Part shown: positions 1-11,619 of the stretch, piece after piece | Layout of the letters: each line of letters starts with the position of its first letter | How positions within the stretch are numbered: position 1 is the stretch's first letter | Origin: Nipponacmea schrenckii | Lineage: Eukaryota > Mollusca > Gastropoda > Lottiidae | Reading direction: 5' to 3' | NCBI GenBank assembly: GCA_030562195.1 | Contig: JAUJPP010000011.1 | Location: 1,426,001 to 1,490,000 of the forward strand | Length of the DNA stretch: 64,000 bases | The notes under the pieces: generated by a model | Database searches by the model: none | The model's input: only the letters and a program-made list of their open reading frames with translations | What the model was told of the DNA's origin: nothing | Translations under genes and position numbers: made by a program

Positions 1-261
1 TGTGCCACGCCCATCTCATTTTTTTTTGCGTAAATCTAATAACATTTAAAATATATATTCACGGTACAAATTTGAAGCTTGTACATTTAAAAAATCACGA
101 GATATGCACAAATACATTTCAAAAAGGCAAAATGTACTTTAATTTTAAAAGTGCAAAAATTAAATTTTAATTTTAAAAACTTTTGTTATACATTGCATGA
201 AAGTGGACAAAAAACGACTTAAGAATCTGAAAATAATAAACCTCTAAATTAATTAGGTCAC

Positions 262-271
262 GCTCTAGAGC
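262..271. repeat. GCTCTAGAGC palindrome, once per A core unit
   Basis: A perfect 10-base palindrome centred on CTAG, just after AATTAGGTCAC. It recurs in nearly every A core unit (for example near 900, 2290, 2927, 5070). In B and C the same position carries GTCACGTGACAGAGCTC instead. Its role is unknown. Confidence 0.6.
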
Positions 272-1240
272 AGTCCAAAGTTGTGAATTTTCCTGTTTTC
301 AGGCAGCTATAAAACCGGAAGTGGACGTCGGAGGTCAAATGTCAAAGTATTAATTGATAGACACGGTCAATGACCTTTGACCTACTAAAGTTCAAGGTCA
401 CAAAGATTCAAGGTCACGAGAAATAAGCTTCCAAAATTAAAAAAAATCAACCGGTTTCCTATTGTCGAAAAATTGCCACAGACAGGCCGAATTATCTGAT
501 TTTCTGGAATGAACTGGCCAAAGCAATGAGGTATATGTGTGCAAAGTACTTTTTTTTAAAAACGCTATTTACTGCAGCCGTAATTCGCTGACCCATATAA
601 ATGGTAAATCGGAATTTTACCTGGATGTGCCACGCCGATCTCATTTTTTTTTATGTAAATCACATCACATTCAAAATGTATATTCACGTTACATATGTGA
701 AGGTTGTACATCTTAAAGATCACAAGATATAAACATATACATTTCCAAAAAACGTAAACACGGCAAAGTGTACTTAAATTTTCAAAAATGAAAAAAATTC
801 AATATCCATTTTATAAACTTTTGTAATGCATCGTTGGAAAGAGGACAAAAAGCGCCTTAAGAATCTGAAAATAATAAACCTCTAAATTAATTAGGTCACG
901 CTCTAGAGCAGTCCAAAGTTGTGAATTTTGCTGTTTTCAGGCAGTTATAAAACCGGAAGTAGACGTCGGAGGTCAAAGGTCAAAGTATCAACTGACAGCC
1001 AAGGTCAATGACCTTTGACCTTCTAAAGGTCATTGTCACCAAAGGTCAAGGTCACGAGAAATAAGCTTCCAAACTTCGAAAAAATTCAACCGGTTGTTGC
1101 AAAAATGCAAAAGCGAAATTCAAAAATCGACTTCCAATGTTTTGTTGCAATTTTTATGTTCTTTCATTTGACACCAAAATCGTCTCAATCGGACAAGCCG
1201 TAATGTCTGAATTAAATTCGCTCAATTTCAGAAAAATCAA

Positions 1241-1266
1241 AATGGCGGCCAAAGTTGCGCATGCGG
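1241..1266 (+). promoter_or_regulatory. YY1-like plus NRF1-like motif pair in the A tail
   Basis: AATGGCGGCC is followed six bases later by TGCGCATGCGG. The same pair recurs at the equivalent place in the tails of A1, A3, A4, A5, A6 and A8, for example near 11041, 13687 and 26941. Matches are to consensus sequences known from vertebrate promoters; function in this organism is inference. Confidence 0.35.
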
Positions 1267-1817
1267 CCTTGATTTTATTTTCTTCGTTTTTTTGTATGGC
1301 TAATGGCTACCCGGTGAAACAAGTTTGAATCTCATACATTAATAAAACCGGAAGTTATTCAACCGGACGTAAAACTCCATTTTTCTCAAAAACCGGAAGT
1401 GAAGCAAAGATTTTGACCTACTTTTTAAAAATCATTACGTTGGCTTCTTATGCTCAATTTTTTTTAGATGAATCACACTTAAAACAACAAAGTTGCAAAA
1501 AATTGCAAAATACGGCAAAAAAATGTGTGCAACGAATTTTTGAAAATTGAAATTTTTGAACTGCTATCTGATCAGAAGTTACTTGCAGATTACAAAAATG
1601 AAAACCCGAAGAAAATCGATCAAAAATTGTGCCAGCTAGAGCCAATTTGCTACTTTTGAGACAAGTTGCAATGCAGCACTTCCGGTTGTGCAAAAATGTT
1701 CCATTTTATATTTATGCAACACGTCGCCACTACAGAAGTTCTGGAGAAGTTGAGACAAAGTTGCAACTATTGCAGCCTAGGCACAGTGAGGTGTGTAAGT
1801 TTCGAAAAAAAAAAAAA

Positions 1818-3830
1818 CTAGAGCCACATGTGGCACAGAGTGGGACTTTGCAAACGTCGCAAAATTGCAACAGACAGGCCGAAACATCTGATTTTCTGGG
1901 AGCATATGGCCAAAGCAACGAGGTATCTGTGTGCGAAGAATTTTTTTGAAAAACGTTATTTCCTACAGACTTAAAGCGCTGACCGATATAAATGGTAAAT
2001 GGGAAGTTTACCCGGATGTGCCACGCCCATCTCATTTTTTTGGCGTAGGTCTAATCACATTCACAATGTATATGCACGGTACAAATTTGAAGCATGTACA
2101 TCTAAAAGATCACGAGATATACACACATACATTTCTAAAAAACGTCAATACGGCAAAATGTACTTTTATTTTAAAAAATCAAAAATTTCAATTTTCATTT
2201 TAAAAACCTTTGTTATACATCGTTGGAAAGAGGACAAAAAGCACTTTAAGAATCTGAAAAAAATAACACTCTAAATTAATTAGGTCACGCTCTAGAGCAG
2301 TCCAAAGCTGCGAATTTCGCTGGTTTTGGGCAGCTATAAAACCGGAAGTGGACGTCGGAGGTCAAATGTCAAAGTATTAAATGATAGACACGGTCTATGA
2401 CCTTTGACCTACTAAAGTTCAAGGTCACCAAGGGTCAAGGTCACGAGAAATAAGCTTCCAAAATTAGAAAAAAATATTAACTGGTTTCCTATTGTCGAAA
2501 AATTGCAACAAACAGGCCGAATTATCTGATTTTCTGGAATAAACTGGCCAAAGCAATGAGGTATCTGTGTGCAAAGTACTTTTTTAAAAAAGGCTATTTA
2601 CTGCAGCCGTAATTCGCTGACCCATATAAATGGTAAATCGGAATTTTACACGGATGTGCCACGCCCATCTCATTTTTTTATATAAATCAAATCACATTCA
2701 AAATGAATATTCACGGTACAAATTTGAAGTTTGTACATCTAATAGATCACGAGATATACATACATACATTTCAAGCAAACGTAAATACGGCAAAATATAC
2801 TTAAATTTTCAAAAATCAAAAACTTCAAATTTCATTTTAAAAACCTTTGTTATATATCGTTGGAAAGAGGACAAAAAGCACTTTAAGAATCAGAAAAAAA
2901 TAACACTCTAAATTAATTAGGTCACGCTCTAGAGCAGTCCAAAGTTGCGAATTTCGCTGTTTTTGGGCAGCTATAAAACCGGAAGTAGACGTCGGAGGTC
3001 AAAGTTCAAAGTATCAACTGATAGCCAAGTTAAATGACCTTTGACCTACTAAAGGTCACGGTCACCAAAGGTCAAGGTCACGAGAAATAAGCCCCCAAAC
3101 TTTGAAAAAATTCAACCGGATGTTGCAAAAATGCAAAATCGAAATTCAAAAATCGACTTCCAATGTTTTTTTGCAATTTTTATGTTCTTTCATTTGACAC
3201 CAAAATCATCTCAATCAGATAAGCCATAATGTCTGAATTAAATTCGCGCAATTTCAGAAAAATCAAAATGACGGCGAAAGTTGCGCATGCGGCCTTGATT
3301 TTACTTTCTTCGTTTTTTTGTATGGCTAATGGCTACCCGATGATACAAGTTTGAATCTCATACATTAATAAAACCGGAAGTTATTCAACCGGACGTAAAA
3401 CTCTATTTTTCGCAAAAACCGGAAGTGACGCAAAAATTTTGACCTACTTTTTGGAAATCATTCCATGGGCTACATATACTCAATTTTTTCAAGATTAATC
3501 GGGCTTTAAATAACAAAGTTGCAAAAATGTGCAAAATACGGCAAAAAAATGTGTGCTACGAATTTTCGAATTTTGAAATTTTGAAATTGCTATCTTGTTG
3601 GAAATTATTTCAAGTTTCCAAAAATGCAAACCCGACAAAAATCGATTGAAAATTGCGACTTCTAGAGCCACTGACCGACTTTTTAGGTATTTTGCAATGC
3701 AGCACTTCCGGTTTTGCAAAAATGTTCCATTTTATATTTATGCAACACGTCGCCACTACAGAAGGTCTAGAGAAGTTGAGACAATGTTGCACCTATTGCA
3801 GTCTAGGCGCAGTGAGGTGTGTAAATTTCG

Positions 3831-3868
<38 letters not shown>
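1818..3868 (+). mobile_element. Family A element, complete copy A1
   Basis: Starts at CTAG (1818-1821). The tail stem is GCCAC-AT-GTGGC, then the box GTGGGACTTTGC. Two core units begin at 2017 and 2655 (638-bp period). The tail ends in TTTCG plus 38 uninterrupted A (3831-3868). Two X hairpins follow before the next CTAG. Length is 2051 bp, close to the other two-unit copies (A2 without its insertion, A3, A7, A10). Confidence 0.85.
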
Positions 3869-3870
<2 letters not shown>

Positions 3871-3972
3871 ATTGACAAAGCGAAAACAAACTGGGACTTT
3901 GCGGTAGCAAAGTCCCACAAAAAGGGACATTTCGAAAACAAACTGGGACTTTGCGGTAGCAAAGTCCCACAA
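3869..3972 (+). repeat. Two tandem X hairpin modules closing A1
   Basis: Hairpins at 3892-3917 and 3944-3969: arms TGGGACTTTGC and GCAAAGTCCCA with loop GGTA, both perfect. Each follows the constant spacer CGAAAACAAA. The second is followed by CAA and the CTAG of A2. The arm repeats the A-family box near the CTAG end in inverted form. Confidence 0.85.
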
Positions 3973-5410
3973 CTAGAGCCACACGTGGCACAGAGTGGGA
4001 CTTTGCTAACGTTGCAAAATTGCAACAAACAGGCCGAAACATCTGATTTTCTGGGAGAAACTGGCCAAAGCAACGAGGTATCTGTGTGCAAAGAATTTTT
4101 TGGAAAAATGTTATTTCCTACAGATGTAAAGCGCTGACCGATATAACTGGTAAATTGGAAGTTTACACGGATGTGCCACGCCCATCTAATTTACTTTTGC
4201 GTAAATCTAATCACATTCAAAATGTATACTCATGGTACAAATTTAAAGCTTGTACATCTAATAGATCGCGAGATATACACACATACCTTTCAAAAAAGGA
4301 AAATGTACTTTAGTTTTAAAAGTGCAAAAATTAAATTTTCATTTTGAAAACTTTTGTTGTACATCGCTGAAAAGAGGACAAAAGGCGCCTTAAGAATCTG
4401 AAAAAAATAACCTTCTAAATTAATTAGGTCACGCTATAGAGCAGTCCAAAGTTGCGAATTTTGCTGTTTTCGGGCAGCTATAAAACCGGAAGTAGACGTC
4501 GGAAGCCTAATGTCAAATTGTCAACTGATAGCCAAAGTCAGTGACCAATGACCTTGTAAAGGTCAAGGTCACCAAAGGTCAAGATCACTAGAAATAAGCC
4601 CCCAAACTAAAGAAAATCTATTTTTTTTTGCAAATGTCGCAAAATTGCAACAAACAGACAGAATCATTTGATTTTTTGGGATAAAGTGGCCAAAGTATTG
4701 AGATATATGTATGCAAGGTACTTTTTTGAAAAACGTTATTTCCTGCAGCCGTAATTCGCTGACCGATATAAATGGTAAACTTGAAGTTCACCCGGATGTG
4801 CCACGCCCATCTCGTTTTTTTGGAGAGGAATCTAATCATATTCAAAATGTATATTCACGGTACAAATTTGAAGCTTGTACAGCTAATAGATCACGAGATA
4901 TACACACATACATTTCAAACAAGCGAATATATGTCAAAATGTACTTATCTTTGCAAAAATCAAAAACTTCAATTTTCATTTTACAAACTTTTGTTATATA
5001 TCGCTGGAAAGAGGACAAAAAACAATCTAAGAATCTGAAAAAATTAACACTCTAAATTAATTAGGTCACGCTCTAGAGCAGCCCAAAGTTGCGAATTTTG
5101 CTGTTTTCGGGCAGCTATAAAACCGGAAGTAGACGTCGGAGGTCAAAGTTCAAAGTATTAACTGATAGCTAAGGTCAATGACCTTTGACCTACTAAAGGT
5201 CATGGTCATCAAAGGTCAAGGTCACGAGAAATAAGCCCCCAAACTTCGAAAAAATTCAACCGGATGTTGCAAAAATGCAAAAGCAAAATTCAAAAATCGA
5301 TTTCCAACATTTTGATCGCAATCGACTAAGCTTTCCAGAAATATAAACATCACACAAATCGCTCTGACCGTAGAGGCCCCATTTTGAGTTTTACAAAAAA
5401 GTGACATTTC

Positions 5411-5439
5411 AAGATGGCGGCCAAAGTTTTACTTCCGGT
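5411..5439 (+). promoter_or_regulatory. Perfect YY1-type and ETS-type consensus pair
   Basis: AAGATGGCGGC and, ten bases on, ACTTCCGGT (reverse complement ACCGGAAGT). The pair is kept in the second tail subtype of A (near 20696, 32459, 61610, 63625) and partly in C. Binding in this organism is not shown by the sequence. Confidence 0.4.
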
Positions 5440-5875
5440 CCGAATTTTTTCTTCTTCGTTTTTTTGTCTTCTAATTCAATTAAGATTGACATAAATTTTG
5501 TTACGATTCATCAGTTACAGCACAAGTAGGTCAACCGGAAGTTTAACCCCTTTTTACGCTGAAACCGGAAATGCAGCAAAAATTTTGACTCTGCCAATGT
5601 TTTCATATTCGTAACACTTGAAGGCACCCAAATTTTCAGATCAATCGGTCTTGAAATAGCAAAGTTGCAAAAATGTGCAAAATACGGCAAAAAAATGTGT
5701 GCTATGAATTTTCAAATTTCGAAATTTTGTAACTGCTATCTTGTTGGAAATTGTTTCAAGTTTTCAAAAATGCAAACCCGAAAAAAATCGATTGAAAATT
5801 GCGACTTCTAGAGCTACTGACCGACTTTTTATACGCCCACATAGAAATGGGGGGCGTATATTGTCGTCACCCACA

Positions 5876-5930
5876 TCCGTCCGTCCGTCCGTCCGTCCGT
5901 CCGTCCGTCCGTCGGTCCGTCCGTCCGTCC
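5876..5930 (+). repeat. (CCGT)n microsatellite
   Basis: About 13 copies of the tetranucleotide, with one interruption (CGGT near 5912). It sits just inside the left hairpin of HINE1. Confidence 0.95.
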
Positions 5931-5939
5931 ACAATTGCT

Positions 5940-7790
5940 CGTAAACACTCTACACGGTGTAATTCTTGACGGATTTAGATGAAACTTAATATGAGTGCTT
6001 ATGATCACTCAAGGATGAACCCTATTGAAAATCAGCGAAATCGGAAAAAAATTAGTATGAGTTTGTGCCCTTGTTCTTGAATGACTCGTAAACACTCTAC
6101 AAAGTGCAATTCTTGACCGATTTTGATGAAACTTGGTGTGAGAGTATGTTATAACTCAAGAATAAACCCTATCGAAAATCAGCGAAATCGAAAAACATTT
6201 AGTATGAGTTATTGCCCTTGTTCTTGAAAACGCGTTCAATTTTAGCTTGTAAACACTCTTGAGAGAACAATTTTTAATGGATTTTTATGAAACTTGGTCT
6301 GAGTATTTGTTATGACCCAAGGATGAAGCCTATTGAAAACCAGTCAAAACGAAAAAAAATTAATATCAGTTATTGCCCTTGTTTTTGAAAACACGTTCAA
6401 TTTTTAGCTTGTAACACTCTACAAAGCACAGTTATTGACCGATTTTGACGAAACTTGCTGAAATTGTTTAATATCACCCAAGAATGAACCCTTTTGAAAA
6501 TAGCACATATCGAAATTTATTTAATAGGAATTATTGCCCTTGTTCTATAAAATGTGTTGGATTTTTGCCTTGTAAACACTCTACAAGTCACAATTCTTGA
6601 GCGATTTTGACATAACTTGGCATGAGTATTTGTAATCACCTAAGGATGAACCCTATTGAAATTCAGTTAAATCGAAAAATATTTAGTATCAGTTATTGCC
6701 CTTGTGTTTGAAAACGCGTTCAATTTTAGCTTGTAAGCACTCTAGAAAGAACAATTCTTAATGGATTTTGATAAAACTTGGCTTGAGTATTTGTTTTTAC
6801 CCAAGGATGAACCTTTTTGAAAATCAAATAAATCGAAATATATTTAGTGTCAGTTATTGCCCTTGTGTTTGAAAACGGGTTTAACTTTTTGGCTAATAAA
6901 CACTCTAGAAGGTACAATTCATGACCAATGTTGACAAAACTCACTGAAATTGTTGGATATCGCAAGGGATGAGCCTAATTGAAAATTAAAAATATCAAAA
7001 TATATCTAATATGAATTATTGCCCTTGTTCTTTAAAACACGTTCGATTTTTGTCTCGTAAACACTCTACATGGCACAATTCTTGATGGATTTCGATGAAA
7101 CTTGGTGTGAGAGTGTATTATAACTCAAGGATGAACTCTATTGAAAATCAGCAAAATCGAAATTTTTTTTAGTATGAGTTACTGCCCTTGTTCTTGAAAA
7201 CGCATTCAATTTTAGCTTGTAAACACTCTAGAAAGAACTATTCTTAATGGATTTTGATTAACTTTGGCTTGAGTATTTGTTTTTACCCAAGGATGAACCC
7301 TATTATAAATCAAATAAATAGAAATATATTTAGCCCTTGTTCTTGAAAACGCGTTCAATTTTAGCTTGTAAACACTCTAGAAAGAACAATTTTTAATGGG
7401 TTTTGATGTAACTTGGCTGGAGTATTTGTTGTCTCCCAAGGATGAACCCTATTGAAAATCGAAAAATATTTAGTACAAGTTATTGACCTTATTTTTGAAA
7501 ACGCGTTCAATGTAACTCGTTAACACTCTAGAAAGAATAATTTTGAATGGATTTTGATGAAACTTGGCTTTAGTATTTGTTTTCTCACAAGGATAAACCC
7601 TATTGAAAATCAGATAAATCGAAAAATATTTAGTGTCAGTTATTGCGCCTGTTTTCAAAAACGTTCAACTTTTGGCTTGTGAACACTCTAAATATTCCTT
7701 TTTGACAAAACTCGCTGAAATTGTTTAATATCAACCAAGGATGAGCCTTATTAAGAATTAAAAATATCAAAATATTATTAAGGGTGAACC
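5940..7790 (+). repeat. Tandem ~157-bp repeat array inside HINE1
   Basis: About 12 diverged copies, each with TTGCCCTTGTTCTTGAAAA, AACACTCTA, a GATGAAACTTGG motif and GGATGAACCCTATTG. The AACACTCTA motif recurs every ~145-165 bp from about 5944 to 7685. No frame stays open through the array. Confidence 0.85.
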
Positions 7791-8158
7791 CTATTGCAAA
7801 TCATAAAAATACCGAAAAATATTTAATGAGTTGTTATTAGGTACAATTCTTGACAGTTTTTAATGAAACTAGAGACCCTAGAAAAAAATAGGTTGGTAGG
7901 TTGAATAATTCATTCCACTTATTGTAACCTTACTGAAAAGTTTTTATTTGAAATAAATGCTGCCAGTGGGCGTATATTACCTTGCCTGGCAAGCTATCTT
8001 TAGGTATGTTGCAATGCAGCACTTCCGGTTTTGCAAAAATGTTCCATTTTATATTTATGCAACACGTCGCCACTACAGAAGGTCAGGAGATGTTGTGAAA
8101 TTGCTGCAACTATTGCAGCCTTGGCTGTGTGCCCTGTGTAAATTTCGAAAAAAAAAAA

Positions 8159-10181
8159 CTAGAGCCACACGTGGCACAGAGTGGGACTTTGCTAACGTTG
8201 CAAAATTGCAACAAACAGCCCGAAACATTTGATTTTCTGGGAGAATCTGGCCAAAGCAACGAGGTATCTGTGTGCAAAGTACTTTTTTGAAAAACGTTTT
8301 TTCCTACAGATGTAAAGCGCTGACCGATATAAGTGAAGAATTGGAAGTTTACCCGGATGTGCCAAAGCCCATCTCATTTATTTTGGCGTAAATCTAATCA
8401 CATTTGAAATATATATTCGCGGTACAAATTTGAAGCTTGTACAGCTAATAGATCACGAGATATACACAAATACATTTCAAAAAAACAAAATGTACTTTAA
8501 TTTTAAAAGTGCAAAAATTAAATTTTTATTTTAAAATTTTTTGTTAAACATCGCTGGAAAGTGGACAAAAGCGCATTAAGAATCTGAAAAAAATAACCCT
8601 CTAAATTAATTAGGTCACGCTCTAGAGCAGTCCAAAGTTGTATATTTTGCTGTTTTCGGGCAGATATAACACCGGGAGTAGACGTCGAGGGTAAAATATC
8701 AATTGGTCAACTAAAAGCCAAAGTCCGTGATCTATGAACATGTAAATGTCAAGGTCACCAAAGGTCAATGTCACGAGAAAGAAGCCCCACAACTCGAAAA
8801 ATAACTGATTCTTTTTGCTAGTGTTGCAAATTGCAACCAACAGGCCGAAGCATCTGATTTTTCGGGATCCACTGGCCAAATCAATGAGGTATCTGTATTC
8901 AAGGTACTTTTTTTTAAAACGTTATTTCCTACAGCCGTAATTCGCTGACCTATATAAATGGTAAAATGAAATTTTACACGGATGTGCCACGCCCATCTCA
9001 TTTTTTTTATATGAATGTAATCACTTTCAAAGTGAATATTCACGTTACAAATTTGAAGCTTGTACATCTAATAGATCACGAGATACACACACATACATTT
9101 CCAAAAAACGCAAATACGGCAAAATGTACTTTTATTTTCAAAATCAAAAAATTCAATTTTCATTTTAAAAACCTTTGTTATACATCGTTGGATAGAGGAC
9201 AAAAAGCACTTTAAGAATCTGAAAAAAATAACACTCTAAATTAATTAGGTCACGCTCTAGAGCAGTCCAAAGTTGCGAATTTCGCTGTTTTTGGGCAGCT
9301 ATAAAACCGGAAGTAGACGTCGGAGGTCAAATGTCAAAGTATCAACTGATAGCCAAGGTCAATGACCTTTGACCTACTAAAGGTCATGATCACCAAAGGT
9401 CAAGGTCACGAGAAATAAGCCCCCAAACTTTGAAAAAATTCAACCGGATGTTGCAAAAATGCAAAAGCGAAATTCAAAAATCGACTTCCAATGTTTTTTT
9501 GCAATTTTTATGTTCTTTCATTTGACACCAAAATCATCTCAATCGGATAAGCCATAATGTCTGAATTAAATTCGCGCAATTTCAGAAAAATCAAAATGGC
9601 GGCGAAAGTTGCCCATGCGGCCTTGATTTTATTTTCTTCGTTTTTTTGTATGGCTAATGGCTACCGAATGAAACAAGTTTGAATCTCATACATTAATAAA
9701 CCCGGAAGTTATTCAACCGGACGTAAAACTCCATTTCTCGCAAAAACCGGAAGTGACGCAAAAATTTTGACCTACTTTTTGAAAATCATTTCGTGGGCTT
9801 CTCATGCTCAATTTTTTTTAGTCGAATCACACTAAAAACAACAAAGTTGCAAAAAACTGCAAAATACGGCAAAAAAATGTGTGCAACGAATTTTTGAAAA
9901 TTGAAACTTTTGAACTGCTATCTGATCAGAAGTTACTTGCAGATTCCAAAAATGAAAACCCGAAGAAAATTTATCAAAAATTGCGCCAGCTAGAGCCAAT
10001 TTGCTACTTTTTAAACAAGTTGCAACGCAGCACTTCCGGTTGTGCAAAAATGTTCCAATTTATATTCATTAGAAACGTCGCCACTACAGAAGGTCTGGAG
10101 AAGTTGAGACAAATTTGCAACTATTGCAGCCTAGGCACAGCGAGGTGTGTAAATTTCGAAAAAAAAAAAAAAAAAAAAAAA
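8159..10181 (+). mobile_element. Family A element, complete copy A3
   Basis: CTAG at 8159-8162 directly follows the A-run of A2. Core units at 8358 and 8983 (625 bp). The first unit start reads TGTGCCAAAGCCC, a local change from the usual CACGCCC. The tail is the NRF1-like subtype. It ends in 23 A (10159-10181) and one X hairpin follows. Confidence 0.85.
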
Positions 10182-10230
10182 GAGACATTTCGAAAACAAA
10201 CTGGGACTTTGCGGTAGCAAAGTCCCACAA
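10182..10230 (+). repeat. X hairpin module closing A3
   Basis: Perfect hairpin at 10202-10227 (arms TGGGACTTTGC / GCAAAGTCCCA, loop GGTA). It is preceded by CATTTCGAAAACAAA and followed by CAA and the CTAG at 10231. Confidence 0.85.
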
Positions 10231-11619
10231 CTAGAGCCACACGTGGCACAGAGTGGGACTTTGCTAACGTCGCAAATTGCAACAAACAGACAGAAACATC
10301 TGATTTTCTGGGATAAACTGGCCAAAGCAATAAGGTATCTGTGTGCAAGGTAATTTTATAAAAAACTTATTTCCTACAAACGTAATACGCTGACCCTTAT
10401 ATATGGAAAACTGAAAATTTACCCGGATGTGCCACGCCCATCTAATTCTTTTCAGCGTGAATCTAATCACATTCAAAATGTATATTCACAGTACAAATTT
10501 GAAGTTTGTACATCCAATAGATCACGAGATATACACACATACATTTCAAAAAAACGTAAATACGGCAAAATGTACTTTTATTTTCAAAAATCAAAAATTT
10601 CAATTTTCATTTTAAAAACTTTTGTTATAGATCGTTGGAAAGAGGACAAAAAAAAATCTAAGAATCTAAAAAAATTAACACTCTAAATTAATTAGGTCAC
10701 GCTCTAGAGCAGTCCAAAGTTGCGAATTTTGCTGTTTTCGGGCAGCTATAAAACCGGAAGTTGACGTCAGAGGTCAAAGTTCAAAGTATCAACTGATAGC
10801 CAAGGTCAATGACCTTTGACCTACTTAAGGTCACGGTCATCAAAGGTCAAGGTCACGAGAAATAAGCCCCCAAACTTCGAAAAAATTCAACCGGATGTTG
10901 CAAAAATGCAAAAGCGAAATTCAAAAATGGACTTCCAATGTTTTGTTGCATTTTTTATGTTCTTTCATTTGACACCAAAATCATCTCAATCGGATAAGCC
11001 ATAACCTCTGAATTAAATTCGCCCAATTTCAGAAAAATCAAAATGGCGGCGAAAGTTGCGCATGCGGCCTTGATTTTATTTTCTTCGTTTTTTTGTATGG
11101 CTAATGGCTACATGATGAAACAAGTTTGAACCTCATACATTAATAAAACCGGAAGTTATTCAACCGGACGTAAAACTCCATTTTTTGCAGAAACCGGAAG
11201 TGTTGCAAAAATATTGACCTACTTTTTGAAAATAGTTTCATGGGCTTCTTATGCTCAATTTTTTTCAGATCGATCACACTAAAAACAAAAAAGTTGCAAA
11301 AAATTGCAAAATACGGCAAAAAAATGTGTGCTTCGAATCTTTGAAAATTGAAATTTTTGAACTGCTATCTGATCAGAAGTTACTTGTAGATTACAAAAAT
11401 GAAAACCCGAAGAAAATCGATCAAAAATTGCGACAGCTAGAGCCAATTTGCTACTTTTTAGGTTTGTTGCAACGCAGCACTTCCGGTTTTGCAAAAATGT
11501 TCCATTTTATATTTATGCAACACGTCGCCACTACAGAAGGTCTAGAGAAGTTGAGTCAATGTTGCAACTATTGCAGTCTAGGCGCAGTGAGGTGTGTAAA
11601 TTTCGAAAAAAAAAAAAAA
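10231..11619 (+). mobile_element. Family A element, single-unit copy A4
   Basis: CTAG at 10231-10234; only one core unit (start 10428), then the NRF1-like tail. Total length is 1389 bp, so this is the minimal A architecture. It ends in 14 A (11606-11619) joined directly to the next CTAG, with no hairpin. Confidence 0.85.

Larger units (their letters stand above)
1..1817 (+). mobile_element. Family A element, copy A0 (left end outside window)
   Basis: The window opens inside the ~625-bp core unit of family A. Unit starts (TGTGCCACGCC) lie at 1 and 626. The unique tail follows from about 1090 and ends in GTGTAAGTTTCG plus 13 A at 1805-1817, where the next CTAG begins directly. No X hairpin separates A0 from A1. 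The tail holds ATGGCGGCC (1242-1250) and TGCGCATGCGG (1256-1266), resembling YY1 and NRF1 sites. No coding potential: open frames are short and interrupted differently in each copy. Confidence 0.85.
5830..8000 (+). mobile_element. Second-type Helentron-like element (HINE1), inserted in A2
   Basis: Left end: TATACGCCC pairs with GGGCGTATA to form a terminal hairpin (5830-5860). The right end carries the inverted box AGTGGGCGTATA at 7965-7976, then a 24-base tail with the perfect stem CTTGCC-T-GGCAAG (7981-7993) and CTATCTT. Box at one tip, inverted box plus stem-bearing tail at the other: this is the asymmetric terminal repeat layout of Helentrons. The interior has a CCGT microsatellite and ~12 tandem ~157-bp repeats, with no protein. 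Bivalve 'pearl' elements with ~160-bp core repeats are the closest described relatives I know. The target is a T-run and no duplication longer than a few ambiguous T/A bases is visible. Confidence 0.75.
3973..8158 (+). mobile_element. Family A element, copy A2, split by a later insertion
   Basis: CTAG at 3973-3976. Core units at 4172 and 4797 (625-bp period). The tail (from about 5240) is a distinct subtype without the NRF1-like site: it has AAGATGGCGGC (5411-5421) and ACTTCCGGT (5431-5439) and continues to about 5829. A 2171-bp element (5830-8000) interrupts it; the A tail resumes at 8001 and ends with 11 A at 8148-8158. Removing the insertion gives a ~2.0-kb element like A1. The join reads GACTTTT then TAGGTATGTTGC, matching uninterrupted A1 at 3672-3694. 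Confidence 0.85.

Noticed and set aside
1454..1693. Recurring ~71-79 residue minus-strand frame in A tails (also at 9832, 11279, 13923, 18862, 27178, 61837)
   Set aside because: Open in many copies and rather well conserved, but it lies in conserved non-coding tail sequence, lacks a recognisable domain, and its start context and C-terminus vary. I would not call it a gene without codon-level evidence.
3595..4137. 180-residue open frame crossing a poly-lysine run
   Set aside because: It spans the A1 tail, the poly(A) and X hairpins; the frame is not kept in other A copies and the lysines are the A-run.
5830..8000. Tc1/mariner or other TIR transposon because of TA/TTA at the edges
   Set aside because: The inverted repeat is asymmetric (24 extra bases with a stem on one side) and the T-run makes any duplication ambiguous.
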